A stretch of 64,000 nucleotides of DNA, from assembly GCF_000348985.1 (NCBI RefSeq), contig NC_035924.1:248001-312000 (forward strand), read 5' to 3'. Shown here piece after piece: positions 29,054-39,800 of this stretch. The stretch's first letter is position 1. Each line of letters starts with the position of its first letter. Below the pieces are notes generated by a model. That model made no database searches, was not told where the DNA came from, and saw only the letters and a program-made list of their open reading frames with translations. The translations under genes were made by a program, and so were the position numbers. The stretch is from Huiozyma naganishii CBS 8797 (lineage: Eukaryota; Ascomycota; Saccharomycetes; Saccharomycetales; Saccharomycetaceae).

Positions 29054-31015
29054 ATGACGATAGATCAGAATGACCGTTTTGAACTTATACGAAGTTGGAT
29101 CAAACGTCTCATGTCTCCGTACAGTACCATAATGAGTTCCGTTCTTTCCAACTACGGATTTCCATCACAAAAATATAAACTTAGTAGCAAAACGTTCCAA
29201 AACGTATCATCTGCTAGCACTGGCAATCAGTATTTTCTGAACAAATATACCAATCACAAGGCAACTTTTAATATTCTTTCCCATCTGAATGACGACAGTC
29301 TGAAGGATATACCCGAGCCTCAAAAAACGGAGGAAGATTGTCCGTCACTGTTTCAAGTGTTCCAAATCATTTTACCCAATATACAAGAGCAGTCCTACAT
29401 TGATACAGCGGCAACAAGGCAGCACATTGAGGAGAACGCGAAAAGTAGCGTCTTGGATTACCAATCAGTCTCTCTACCCGATGAACTGAACATAGAGACA
29501 ATAAACAGATCATATTCTGCAAAAGTGTTGAATGATGCCTCTAAGATGGTATTAGCAGAACTGGAACACATAAAGCTGCAAAAGTCATCTGTGAAAAGCG
29601 AGATTGCCAACATCCGGGAGAAACTTGCCAGTTTGCACAACATGGAAAAACTGATGGCTCAACGCATTAAAATGCTTGACCGAGCTGAGATACAGTTAAA
29701 GAATTCAGCTGTAACGATCAAAACTCGCAAGGAGTTTGTTAAAGAGTATGGACTCGCCGGTAAAGATGATTGCCCCGATGGGCCCTACTATGGAAATGGA
29801 CAAGATGATTCGGAGGACGATATCTTGAATAAATACCTTGCCGAATCTAACAGTTTTATAGATGATTACCACATGGAGAAGTTTGAAAAGCCCGGAAGTC
29901 TCCCCTCCTCCTCTATCACGAGTTCACCAACATTATTGCCAACGTTCATACCGGATGAATATACTACGGACAACACGCAAGGCAGCGGACTTTCAAAATT
30001 CTATGATGGTCCACATCGAAAGCAAAAATTCATCTCAGAGTCTCTTCAAGAGTTGTACCAACCGGGTACGAACGTCGCCACATTCCAAAAGGCTCATAGT
30101 GATGGAATCTCGAGTTTGGACTTTGACTTTCCCTTTGGAACAATGATAACAGCTGGCCACATGGATCACACTATGAAAATCTGGGACCTATCTGGCAGAA
30201 AACAAATAGGGCAATTGCTGGGTCATATGGCAAGCGTGAACTGTATTGAAATGGACTCCTCTTATAACTTGGCCGTTAGTGGGAGTAAAGATGCCACACT
30301 AAAGCTTTGGAATATTGACCTGGCGACAGAAAAGGCAAAGAAGCTGCTTCCTGAGTTGGAGTCGAGAACTGCATGTCTGCATTCTTTCACCTCTCACAAG
30401 GGTGAAATAGTGGCTTTGTCGCTTAGTGGAGAAAGCCTTGTGAGCGCGTCCAGAGACAAGACAATACGACAGTGGGACTTGAAGTCGGGGAAATGTGTGC
30501 AGAGTTTAGACGTGGCATTCCCTTCTAGAGACCTGGCGGGGTTGGATGCATCTTACTCGATGCTGAATCCTCCGGTAGTTGGCACATTACAGTCGTATGA
30601 AAATGCGTTAGCCACTGGCTCAAGAGATGGGCTCATTAGATTATGGGACTTGAGAATTGGGAAAGTCGTACGGACAATTCCTGCCCACAATAGTGCGGTA
30701 ACAGCATTGAAATTTGACACTACGCATTTAATTACTGGGTCATTTGATAGGACAGCTTTTATATGGGATTTGAGAACCGGTGACTCTGTCTCCAGTTTCA
30801 GTTACGATTCCCCTGTCTCCTCCGTCAATTTTGACGAGGCGAGGATTGTGATCTCTACAGACTCCATGACCACAGTGTCAAATAGAAACGGAACAGGACA
30901 ATGGCAGTGCCGTCACCCAATGGAGACACATTCAGCGGTGTCCACGAGCCAGTACAAAGATGGCCACATGATCGAGGGCCGCTCTAGCGGGACCGTTTCC
31001 GTATGGTCAGTTTAA
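29054..31015 (+). CDS. CAF4: Mitochondrial fission adaptor, WD40 (Mdv1/Caf4 family)
   Basis: Mdv1 and Caf4 link the outer-membrane receptor Fis1 to the dynamin Dnm1 during mitochondrial fission; Caf4 was also found with the CCR4-NOT complex. The 653-residue product (Caf4 643, Mdv1 714) has an N-terminal helical Fis1-binding region and a coiled coil at about residues 165-225 (LAELEHIKLQKSSVKSEIAN). A linker follows, and then a seven-bladed WD40 propeller from about residue 345, with repeats such as HTMKIWDLSGR, DATLKLWNID, DKTIRQWDLKSG and DGLIRLWDLRIGK. The family block LYQPGTNVATFQ precedes the propeller. The SPC34 neighbour favours the CAF4 name, but the duplicates cannot be separated by eye. 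Confidence 0.92.
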   Translation: MTIDQNDRFELIRSWIKRLMSPYSTIMSSVLSNYGFPSQKYKLSSKTFQNVSSASTGNQYFLNKYTNHKATFNILSHLNDDSLKDIPEPQKTEEDCPSLFQVFQIILPNIQEQSYIDTAATRQHIEENAKSSVLDYQSVSLPDELNIETINRSYSAKVLNDASKMVLAELEHIKLQKSSVKSEIANIREKLASLHNMEKLMAQRIKMLDRAEIQLKNSAVTIKTRKEFVKEYGLAGKDDCPDGPYYGNGQDDSEDDILNKYLAESNSFIDDYHMEKFEKPGSLPSSSITSSPTLLPTFIPDEYTTDNTQGSGLSKFYDGPHRKQKFISESLQELYQPGTNVATFQKAHSDGISSLDFDFPFGTMITAGHMDHTMKIWDLSGRKQIGQLLGHMASVNCIEMDSSYNLAVSGSKDATLKLWNIDLATEKAKKLLPELESRTACLHSFTSHKGEIVALSLSGESLVSASRDKTIRQWDLKSGKCVQSLDVAFPSRDLAGLDASYSMLNPPVVGTLQSYENALATGSRDGLIRLWDLRIGKVVRTIPAHNSAVTALKFDTTHLITGSFDRTAFIWDLRTGDSVSSFSYDSPVSSVNFDEARIVISTDSMTTVSNRNGTGQWQCRHPMETHSAVSTSQYKDGHMIEGRSSGTVSVWSV

Positions 31016-31375
31016 GAGAGAAAACAAGGGAATTACTTATAAGAGATGAAAACAAATTTTATCCCACATCATCAAATATATAAACGAAATAACGTACTAA
31101 CCGTCCCCAGGGGATTGTCTAGCGTTCCCGATGACCCAACGTCAACGGTTCCCGCAGCGGCAGGGCATCGAAAAACACGTCCGGGTAACATTTCTTCCGT
31201 GACATCAAAAAATTTGATAAAAAATTTAAAGCTTCTCTTCAATTTTTTTTCTTTCGATCGCCAACTGAAAATTGAGTGAAGTTTCGCTATTATGGGCTGC
31301 CTATAAGTGCATTGCATATAATTACTCGTCCTACTACCGTGGACAGTGTACCATACACCAGCGTATTAGTTAAGG
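31016..31375. other. Intergenic gap CAF4-CCT7
   Basis: This tandem gap holds the CCT7 promoter. A GAAnnTTC pair at 31278-31285 could be half of a heat-shock element, but a third unit is missing. I see nothing else supportable. Confidence 0.45.
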
Positions 31376-33031
31376 ATGAATTTCGGGAATAGAACGCCTA
31401 CGATTGTTGTGCTGAAGGAAGGTACCGACGCTTCTCAGGGGAGAGGCCAGATTATCTCCAATATCAATGCATGTATAGCCATCCAAGAGACTTTGAAACC
31501 AACTTTGGGTCCATTAGGTTCTGACATTTTGATTGTCACATCTAACCAGAAAACCACGATTTCAAACGATGGGGCCACCATTCTGAAGTTGCTAGACGTT
31601 GTCCATCCTGCCGCGAAGACACTCGTTGATATATCTAGAGCTCAAGATGCCGAGGTTGGTGACGGTACCACGAGTGTGACAATCCTGGCCGGTGAGCTGA
31701 TGAAGGAGGCAAAACCGTTTTTAGAAGAGGGCATTTCGCCACATTTGATTCAAAAGGGTTACAGAACGGCTGTCAGATTGGCTGTGGATAAAGTGAACGA
31801 GCTGGCTGTCAATGTCTCCAGTGGGACGCAGGAGAGTACGAGGGAAATGTTGGAACGTTGTGCCAAGACTGCTATGAGCTCGAAGCTGATCTATAACAAT
31901 TCTGTATTTTTCGTTAAAATGGTTGTTGATGCTGTCCTGTCCTTGGATAGAAATGATCTGGACGACAAGTTGATCGGTATTAAGAAAGTTGCTGGTGGTT
32001 CCATGGAGGATTCTATGTTTGTCGATGGTGTGGCATTCAAGAAGACGTTTTCATACGCTGGGTTTGAACAACAGCCCAAGAAGTTCACTAACCCCAAGAT
32101 TCTGAGTTTGAACGTTGAACTGGAATTAAAGGCGGAAAAGGATAATGCCGAGGTTCGTGTAGAAAACGTGGCTGATTACCAGGCCATTGTTGATGCTGAA
32201 TGGCAAATCATTTTAAACAAGTTGAACCAGGTCGAGGAAACGGGAGCCAACATTGTTCTTTCCAAACTACCGATCGGTGACCTTGCAACACAATATTTTG
32301 CCGACAGAAACATTTTCTGTGCAGGTAGAGTCGCAGCTGGGGATATGGACCGTGTTATTAAAGCCGTCGGTGGTGCCATACAGTCCACCACAACCGATAT
32401 CAAAGCTGAATATCTAGGCTCTTGTGATCTGTTTGAAGAGATGCAGATCGGTTCCGAAAGGTATAACACGTTTAGGGGCTGTCCACAAACTAAGACATGC
32501 ACGCTGTTGTTGAGAGGTGGTGCCGAACAAGTCATTGCGGAAGTCGAGAGATCTTTACATGATGCTATAATGATTGTTAAGAGAGCGCTACAGAACAAAA
32601 TCGTCGTTGCCGGAGGTGGTGCCATCGAAATGGAGATCTCTAAATACCTAAGGGATTATTCCAAAACAATTGCCGGCAAGCAACAACTAATAATCAATGC
32701 CTTTGCTAAGGCTCTTGAGGTGATTCCAAGACAACTTTGTGAGAATGCTGGGTTCGATGCCATTGAAATATTAAACAAACTGAGACTTGCACACAGCAAG
32801 GGAGAAAAGTGGTTCGGTGTTGACTTTGAAACTGAAAGTATCGCCGATAACTTTGCCAAGTTTGTTTGGGAGCCAGCCCTAGTAAAGATCAACGAACTGA
32901 CTAGTGCTACTGAAGCTACTAATTTGATTCTGTCGGTGGATGAAACAATCACAAATAAGGAAAGCGCAGGCCCTGCTGCTGGTATGATGCCACCTCAAGG
33001 TGGCAGAGGCAGAGGAATGCCCATGCAGTGA
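31376..33031 (+). CDS. CCT7: Chaperonin TRiC/CCT subunit eta
   Basis: This is the eta subunit of the cytosolic CCT chaperonin, which folds actin and tubulin. The 551-residue product is almost the same length as S. cerevisiae Cct7 (550). It shows group II chaperonin motifs: [13 protein letters not shown] near residue 46, the ATP-site block [23 protein letters not shown] near residue 95, and [16 protein letters not shown]. The Gly-rich tail ends [10 protein letters not shown]. In S. cerevisiae this gene is YJL111W on chromosome X, beside MDV1 and GZF3. Here it sits in an otherwise YKR-type block between CAF4 and DID2, which shows differential gene loss after genome duplication. Confidence 0.97.
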   Translation: MNFGNRTPTIVVLKEGTDASQGRGQIISNINACIAIQETLKPTLGPLGSDILIVTSNQKTTISNDGATILKLLDVVHPAAKTLVDISRAQDAEVGDGTTSVTILAGELMKEAKPFLEEGISPHLIQKGYRTAVRLAVDKVNELAVNVSSGTQESTREMLERCAKTAMSSKLIYNNSVFFVKMVVDAVLSLDRNDLDDKLIGIKKVAGGSMEDSMFVDGVAFKKTFSYAGFEQQPKKFTNPKILSLNVELELKAEKDNAEVRVENVADYQAIVDAEWQIILNKLNQVEETGANIVLSKLPIGDLATQYFADRNIFCAGRVAAGDMDRVIKAVGGAIQSTTTDIKAEYLGSCDLFEEMQIGSERYNTFRGCPQTKTCTLLLRGGAEQVIAEVERSLHDAIMIVKRALQNKIVVAGGGAIEMEISKYLRDYSKTIAGKQQLIINAFAKALEVIPRQLCENAGFDAIEILNKLRLAHSKGEKWFGVDFETESIADNFAKFVWEPALVKINELTSATEATNLILSVDETITNKESAGPAAGMMPPQGGRGRGMPMQ

Positions 33032-33158
33032 AGCTAACGGATACAACTAGTATACACAAGATAAAATGTATAAATAGAAAATAGAATAAAACATACGATC
33101 CATCTATTTACCCTTATCTGATCCACTCCATGCTTGATAACGTAAATTTCCAACATGT

Positions 33159-33770
33159 TCATCCGCGCAACGCTCTCAACTTTTCAGCCAGTCGGTCCTC
33201 CTTCTCAGTGTCAATATTCCCGACCTTATTTTTGACATCTGGAAGGGCATCCACATTGGCGGTCTGCTTCAACTCGAGACCATTCTCATCGGCCACTTTG
33301 CCCATTAATTCATCTACTTTGTCGTTATCTACCATCATTGCGTCAGAGGATACGCCCATATTCTCGTAGACATTCACACTTGTGTCCAAGTCCTCGAACT
33401 GCGTTTCAAACTTGTCCATGATCATGGTTATCTGTTGCAAATTCATGCCAGCGAGCGCCCTATCCATCCCTTTACAAACGGATGCCATGGACGACGAGAC
33501 ATTCCTCATAGTGACGGCTGTTTGAACTCTGGAAGCCACCGAGTCTACCCTGGATGCCAGCTTCAGCAGTTGTAGTCTCTCATTCTTCTTTCTGATCGCA
33601 TTTGACGCATATATCCTGGCTATCTCGTCATTCTCATTCAGTATCTTTTTAAGTTTATTTGTCTCCTGCTGCTCCTCTTTGTGAGCCCTCTGGGACTGTT
33701 TCTTCAATTGTTTGGAGGTGAACCGAAGTTGGAACAGTGTGTTCTCAAGACCTGCTGCGTTTTTAGACAT
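33159..33770 (-). CDS. DID2: ESCRT-III-associated protein Did2 (CHMP1)
   Basis: Did2/Vps46 is a CHMP1-type ESCRT-III protein that recruits Vps4 to disassemble ESCRT-III on endosomes during multivesicular body sorting. The 203-residue product (204 in S. cerevisiae) begins MSKNAAGLENTLFQLRFTSK. It is basic and helical at the N-terminus (KQLKKQSQRAHKEEQQE) and acidic toward the C-terminus, ending in a MIM1-type helix (RLAEKLRALRG) that would bind the Vps4 MIT domain. It is convergent with CCT7 and downstream of the GATA factor, as YKR035W-A is next to DAL80. Confidence 0.97.
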   Translation of the reverse strand: MSKNAAGLENTLFQLRFTSKQLKKQSQRAHKEEQQETNKLKKILNENDEIARIYASNAIRKKNERLQLLKLASRVDSVASRVQTAVTMRNVSSSMASVCKGMDRALAGMNLQQITMIMDKFETQFEDLDTSVNVYENMGVSSDAMMVDNDKVDELMGKVADENGLELKQTANVDALPDVKNKVGNIDTEKEDRLAEKLRALRG

Positions 33771-34043
33771 TATATACGCACGGCTCCCTTATTCCTGGCT
33801 CTTTTTCCTTCTTTCCCTACGAAATGTGCGGGAAGTTCACAATCTTTAAAATGTTGAAGTTGAAGGAAGGAAAATTTGGGAAAAAAGCCATCTTATTTCG
33901 TTCAAAGGGTTCAAAAGCTGAAGAAGAAGTTTGCTATAGATGGTCTTTCCCACAGCGTTTTAGTGAGTTTGGCCGTTAGTGAGCTTGACCTTTAGTGAAT
34001 ATATAGCTGCTTATGTGGAGTTTTACATATTGCTGTTGGCATT

Positions 34044-35426
34044 TTATTGCTGTGTCTCGAGGATGGAATGCAGAACGCTCTCCAGATGCTGACATTTTTC
34101 GTTCAGTCTGAAGATGTAACTCTTATACAGATCTGTCACAAGCTCTAGTTCATTAATACGGGTCTTCAGTTTGATTGTCTCCTCCTCGCTGACTAATAAT
34201 TCAGACAAATCGAGGTTCGAGTCAGAGATGTTCTGTCGCGTTGGGTCGTTGTCTGGTTCGGTGTAATGGGAGCCGTCCAAGTTCTTTGCCTCGTAACCGC
34301 CTTCAGCGAATTTACTGTTGGAGAAGACGTCATTAAAGGAAGTTTGGAGCTGGTCGGGTATATTTACCAGGCTAGAGAACTTATTTTGAGTTTGCTCACT
34401 TGCGGAGGGGAAGGAGTATCTTCTGATATCGCTTCTGTCCGGTGCCACCTTTGGTCTTATTTCCGGTTTCATACATTTTGCTGCCTTCAAGATATCAGAG
34501 CCATCTTGACCCATGGGGAGATTTCGATCTTTGTGGATATTGCATCTGATCTTTTTGATGCGGTGTGGATCGGACAGGATCGAAAGGTCGATATCTTTGA
34601 ATCCGTGTGTTCTCTTCAGCACGTCCGAATTTAGCTTCTGGTAGTGGTTACTGTAACTGCCTAAGTGGGAGATATTGTTTAGATGTGGACCTGTTCTAGA
34701 GACGCCCATGTTCTTTTGTGACTGCGAGTTGTGATTACTCTTTCTGTTTCTAGATTTGATGACCGTTGTATTCAGATTTATTGGTCTTGGTGTGCCGTGC
34801 AACTTCAAGAACAACCCACACGCATTGCATAGAGTATTACCCTCGTTATCCCTCCTCCACAAGGGTGTATTAACCGTGGCACAATTCTTGCAGATCGAAC
34901 CGGAATGCGGCGAGTTCTTTCTGCAAGTTCTTTGTTGGGAGCTCGAGCTCCTGCCACTACCAGTCATAATATCACCCTTACCGTTAGTGTTGATGTAGCC
35001 ATTAATTTTCACCCCGTCACCAATCATCGTGGTAACATTACCGGTACTATCCAGTTTCTTGTTGTTGTTCTCCTCCTTACCGTTTGTCGATTGTGCCGGC
35101 TCTGTGTTTGATGGTGAGTCTGACATTGATTCTGTCGACATGGAGCTGTTTACTGATGAGGTAGAATTGTTGGTGTTGCCACCAGATATGCTTGGCAACG
35201 ACAGGTTCTTTCCTCCTATTTTGGGCAACACGGTGTAATTATGTTTCTCGTTCACAGTGTCCTGCGACAACAGATTATCGGATACTTTTGGTAAATTTAT
35301 CGGTTGCGGCGAGCCACTATCCCTCAAGGGCATAATTGGGATTTCGTTAGTCTTCATTAACTCTGCCTGCTTCAAGCTGACAACGTTCGATAGTTTGAAC
35401 GAGGCACCTTTTGTTTCGTTATTCAT
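34044..35426 (-). CDS. DAL80: GATA zinc-finger transcription factor (Dal80/Gzf3 type)
   Basis: Dal80 and Gzf3 bind GATAAG sites and repress nitrogen-catabolic genes as dimers. The 460-residue product has one GATA finger at about residues 177-201: [14 protein letters not shown], then [13 protein letters not shown] basic tail follows (IKSRNRKSN). A C-terminal leucine-zipper coiled coil ([18 protein letters not shown]) closely resembles that of Dal80. Length lies between Dal80 (269) and Gzf3 (551), and the long Ser/Asn-rich N-terminus is more like Gzf3. The place in the YKR-type block favours the DAL80 name, while the CCT7 neighbour is shared with GZF3, so the duplicate is unresolved. Its promoter carries a dense GATAAG cluster. 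Confidence 0.9.
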   Translation of the reverse strand: MNNETKGASFKLSNVVSLKQAELMKTNEIPIMPLRDSGSPQPINLPKVSDNLLSQDTVNEKHNYTVLPKIGGKNLSLPSISGGNTNNSTSSVNSSMSTESMSDSPSNTEPAQSTNGKEENNNKKLDSTGNVTTMIGDGVKINGYINTNGKGDIMTGSGRSSSSQQRTCRKNSPHSGSICKNCATVNTPLWRRDNEGNTLCNACGLFLKLHGTPRPINLNTTVIKSRNRKSNHNSQSQKNMGVSRTGPHLNNISHLGSYSNHYQKLNSDVLKRTHGFKDIDLSILSDPHRIKKIRCNIHKDRNLPMGQDGSDILKAAKCMKPEIRPKVAPDRSDIRRYSFPSASEQTQNKFSSLVNIPDQLQTSFNDVFSNSKFAEGGYEAKNLDGSHYTEPDNDPTRQNISDSNLDLSELLVSEEETIKLKTRINELELVTDLYKSYIFRLNEKCQHLESVLHSILETQQ

Positions 35427-36897
35427 TTGCTATATGGTATCGATTCGAACGTACTTGCGGTTCAAACCACTCTATGATATGTTTTGGGGGGGAAGAAACA
35501 GATGGAGTGCGGGATGCAATGTGGATTGAAGTGTATAGCCACTCAACTTATCTTATATGGTGTCGAAGGTGCCAAACTGGAGAATATTGATAAGGGCTTC
35601 TGAAATTTGACTATGTGGAAAGATAAGAAATGACGGGGAGTTGGGATTGGGGAAAGGAGAGGGGCTTCCGCTGCATAAAGACCTTTAAAGTAGAAAGTTA
35701 GCAGGGGAGGAGGGCAGTCAAGAAAGAATATCGACGATATGTGATTATGTATTGGTTTCCCGGCAGCAATCAATTTCACGGAGATGGAGGGAAAACTGAA
35801 AAGAAAGGTGTCAAGATAAGTGCAAAAGATAACACGGCTCGGTTATACTTCTCCATTGGCGATACGCTGCCTACTACACTTCTTACTTGTCCCGGACACA
35901 AGTGTATTTCATTCAAAAGGCCAAGACACGGATAAAGTAATTCCGCAGACGCACGCCTATCGTGCATAGCACTTCTCCATTTTAACAGCCTTCCCCCCCC
36001 CCTTCCTACAACTTCCCATTTTTCTTTGCTTCGATTTGAAAGCCAGCCCAAAGAGGGTCCGGAAGAAGCAATGCGATCCATTCTTGATTCTATCTTGAAA
36101 AGATTCTGCGATAAGAGGCGATTGAGAACACCTTATCTACGTTTACGTACTTAAGCGATAAGGCTCAAATTTGCGACCAATAGATAAGACATATTTCCCT
36201 TTTGGGCATCTTCTGCGCTACTTCTTCGAGGTCTGTGTGTGTGTATCTCGCTGAGACAAAGCCCACCACAACACGAAACACAGACCCAGAAGTGTCCCCG
36301 TGGGGTGGGGATATAGGCTTCACTCTTCCTAGTTGAGAAGAGCGAAGTTGCCAAGACTTGAAGTAACTTCGCGCGACCAGGTATGCAATTACTCGGCAGC
36401 GGCTCGTATCTCATAAACGTTTCTTGATCTTGGGAGCCCCAGACCTTGCAACAGCTCCCCCGTTGTTAGTATACACTGATGTCGCCAGCCCTTGGACTGT
36501 TCTGTAGCGTCGAAGGCGGTGAGTGCCCTCTGTACACTACTGGTGAAACCCTGTTAACTATGTTCAGTCCGGGTAACATGCACAGCCACCCCCTACCGCC
36601 ATCCTGGTGTTTGCCGCATCCTTTACTACGCAATTTGATACATACATGTGTTTTACTTGTGCGTCGATCACTCGAAACCAGTTTGACACATTGAAGTGTT
36701 ACACTGTCCGTTCATCTGAAGTGTCAACAGGGGAAGACTTTTCTTTCTCGCTTGGTTTGTTCGTTGGTTCGTTTGGTGGGTTTCAGTCTGCAAATTTGTT
36801 TAGCTTTCAGCAAATACCGGTACTTACCGCCAAAACAATACGTTTCTTGCTAGTCGAGTAGCTGTGCCCCACTTGAGCTGCAGTTCGATAGTTTGTC
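35427..36897. promoter_or_regulatory. Divergent GATA-factor/SPO14 promoter
   Basis: At 1471 bases this is the longest gap in the window. The half next to the GATA factor is filled with GATAAG sites, listed separately. The half next to SPO14 has homopolymer C and T runs and GT-rich sequence near 36234. No gene is supportable; GMH1, which lies beside SPO14 in S. cerevisiae, is not here. Confidence 0.65.
35547..36188. promoter_or_regulatory. Cluster of eight GATAAG sites (nitrogen regulation)
   Basis: GATAAG occurs at 35589, 35622, 35815, 36110, 36157 and 36183. CTTATC, its reverse complement, occurs at 35547 and 36132. A GATAAC lies at 35828. About 0.3 hexamers would be expected in 640 bases at equal base frequencies. 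Such clusters bind Gln3, Gat1, Dal80 and Gzf3, and fit auto- and cross-regulation of the downstream GATA factor. The nearest site is 121 bases from its ATG. Confidence 0.85.
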
Positions 36898-39800
36898 ATG
36901 CCAATGAATGTCCTCCCAGAGAATATTCCGGGCATCCTGTCCGGGGGGGAGGTGTTGAAGAGGGCGTTGCACAATAAAACAAACACCCCATCAAGGGAGG
37001 AGTCTGTCATAGAAGAGGAAGAAGAGGAAGAAAACGATGATGTAGAGCAGGATAATCAACAAAATAATGGTACTCATCCAGAACACGTTACGAAAAGTGC
37101 GCCAATTGACGGTAGCTACACGGTAGATGGTGAAGAAAATCGGGACGCTCATTCACAGGATGAGGCGACGTTAAAGAATCTTTCCTTCCAAGGCATACCA
37201 AACTCCGTCTTGAGAAGAAGAACGACACAGTTTGATAAACCAGCGTCTGCCCCCACTACACCCACCTTATTCAAGAAGGGATTCCATGTTGGCGATACTG
37301 CCGCAAACAAGGTTGTACCTCAGCATATCGAGACCGAGTCACCAAGGGCAAGCATCGAGGGCCACCCGAGATTAGACCCTGCTGAATTTGATCCCAGAGT
37401 TCTACGGAGTAGAAATACAGCACCATTACCTTCGGGTAGGTGGCGGAGACCATCCTTTTTAGGCACGCCCGCAAGCTCGCGCCGTTCACCCTCGCAGTCG
37501 CAATTGCTGTTTGGTGGGTGGACCAAAGAATTTGGGAATCAATTCCGAAAGATCTCGCTGAAGTCAAAGGTGAAATTTGGGAAGGGGAAGAGTGTGGCTG
37601 GGAGAGACGAAAACTCGCCGGAGTATTACGAACAGGAATTACACGATTCGCATATCAAGGATATGGCCTCGGATTTGGTAAACATTCTTCTATCGGGGAC
37701 ACCAGCGGCGCTTTTTGCAGGCTCGCAATTTCTGAGGGATAATAATGGCCACAGACGGGCGCCCATCTTGCTACCAATGTTGTACGTTAAACTGAGTCCC
37801 GTGGCAAATATCAACGCTTTACTGAATGCAGAACCACAGGAAAATGATGAATTCAGCCTGACAAGGGTGTCTACTGCAAGAAGTGTTCACAGTATCAAAT
37901 CCAACTCAAGCGCGCTGAGCAAAATCAGACACCATCAATTTCGCAGCAAGCTGTTGTTTGAGATTACCTTGGAGTATGGGGTCGGGGAATTTAACTACAG
38001 GTGGACAGTATGCAAAACGTACGGGGAAATAGAACAACTGCATCATAGAATGAAATTGTTGGTATACCAGAAAGATGCACTTAATATTTTGTCAATCGAC
38101 AACAGCAGTCACTCCAAGTTGATTCTACCGCAGTTCCCCAAAAAAAGAACAAATGAGGATGGGGCTGGGGCTGGGAACCACTCCGGGCGGAGGAACTCTA
38201 CTGTTTCTGCCTCGTCAAGTGAATTGAGCACCCATTTCACCCTTAAGAACACCAAGATGAAGCAACTACAGGACTTGATCGACGCCCCTGACGATCGAAC
38301 TCAACCACTGCATATTCGTCTTGAAAAATATTTGCGGCTTCTAAACGCAGCCTTGTCCTTGCGTCCACATGCGAACCGTTTATTTGAGTTTTACGAGTTC
38401 TCAATCTTGGGTTACTACCTATCGTACGAAACTGGCTACAAGGGGAAGGAGGGCCATTTGGTCATCAGATCGAGTGCTAAGGCACAAGGCTGGAACGTCT
38501 CACACTTTAGAAGAAACGATTTGAGAGCAATGATCTCAAGACACACACCCAAGTGGTTCCTTGTGAGAGACTCGTACCTCACGTACGTATCCGATATTGC
38601 ATCGAACACCCCACTGGACGTCTTCATGGTGGACTCCTTTTTTGAACTGAGCCATTCTGGGCACGACAAAAGTAATCCACATACTAAACACCCTGACTAT
38701 GGTGGAGACAATGACCAAAACTTTGAGGATTCGAACGCCTTTTCTACGAAACTATTCATCAATATAAAGAATGGAGAAAGGAAAATGAGACTTATTTGTA
38801 AAAGCGAGTTTCAAATGAAGCAATGGGTGAAATCATTAGACTACATGTTAAAGTCCTCGGTTTGGGCGGGCCCTAAACGATTTGACAGCTTTGCACCGAT
38901 AAGAAAGAACGTTTTCGCTAAATACCTGGTTGACGGGAGAGACTATTTTTGGTCACTAAGCGAAATGTTGTTACTGGCTGAAGATACTATTTTTATTCAT
39001 GATTGGTGGCTTTCTCCGGAACTGTATATGAGACGGCCTGTGGATGGTAATCAGGAATATCGAATTGACAGAATCTTGAAAAAAAAGGCAGAAGAGGGAG
39101 TAAAAATCTTCATCATCATCTATAGAAATGTTGCTAATACGGTCGGTACGGATAGTTTGTGGACAAAACACTCCTTTTTAGGCTTACACAAAAATATTCA
39201 CCTGATTAGATCACCTAACCAGTGGCTCCAGAACACATATTTTTGGGCACATCACGAGAAGTTTACAGTGATCGACAACACTGTTGCATTTATGGGGGGC
39301 ATTGATCTTTGCTTTGGACGTTACGATACCCCTGATCATGTTCTAAGGGACGATTACGAAGATATAAGAGATCAGGTTTTCCCAGGAAAGGATTATTCTA
39401 ACGCTCGGGTGTGTGATTTCTTTGAACTAAACAAACCGTTCGAATCAATGTACGACCGCAATGTGCTCCCAAGAATGCCGTGGCATGATGTACACATGAT
39501 GATGATTGGGGATCCAGGCAGAGATTTGGCTCGTCATTTTGTTCAAAGGTGGAACTACTTGCTAAGGGAGAAAAGACCCAGCAGGGCGACACCGCTGTTG
39601 CTTCCACCAGTGGATTTCACTAAAGAAGAGCTATGTAATTCTGATCTGTTCAAACGCTTGAAACCACGTTCAACCTGCGAAATCCAGATATTGCGGAGCG
39701 CTGGCGATTGGTCACTTGGCTTGAAACAAACTGAAAAGTCGATTCAGAACGCATACCTCAAATTAATCTCCGAGAGTCAACACTACATATACATTGAAAA

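Noticed and set aside
31278..31285. Heat-shock element upstream of CCT7
   Set aside because: Only two of the required three GAA/TTC units are present.
36151..36414. 87-codon minus-strand frame in the GATA-factor/SPO14 gap
   Set aside because: No recognisable protein, Cys/Gly-rich translation, and overlap with the GATAAG cluster at its end; treated as promoter.
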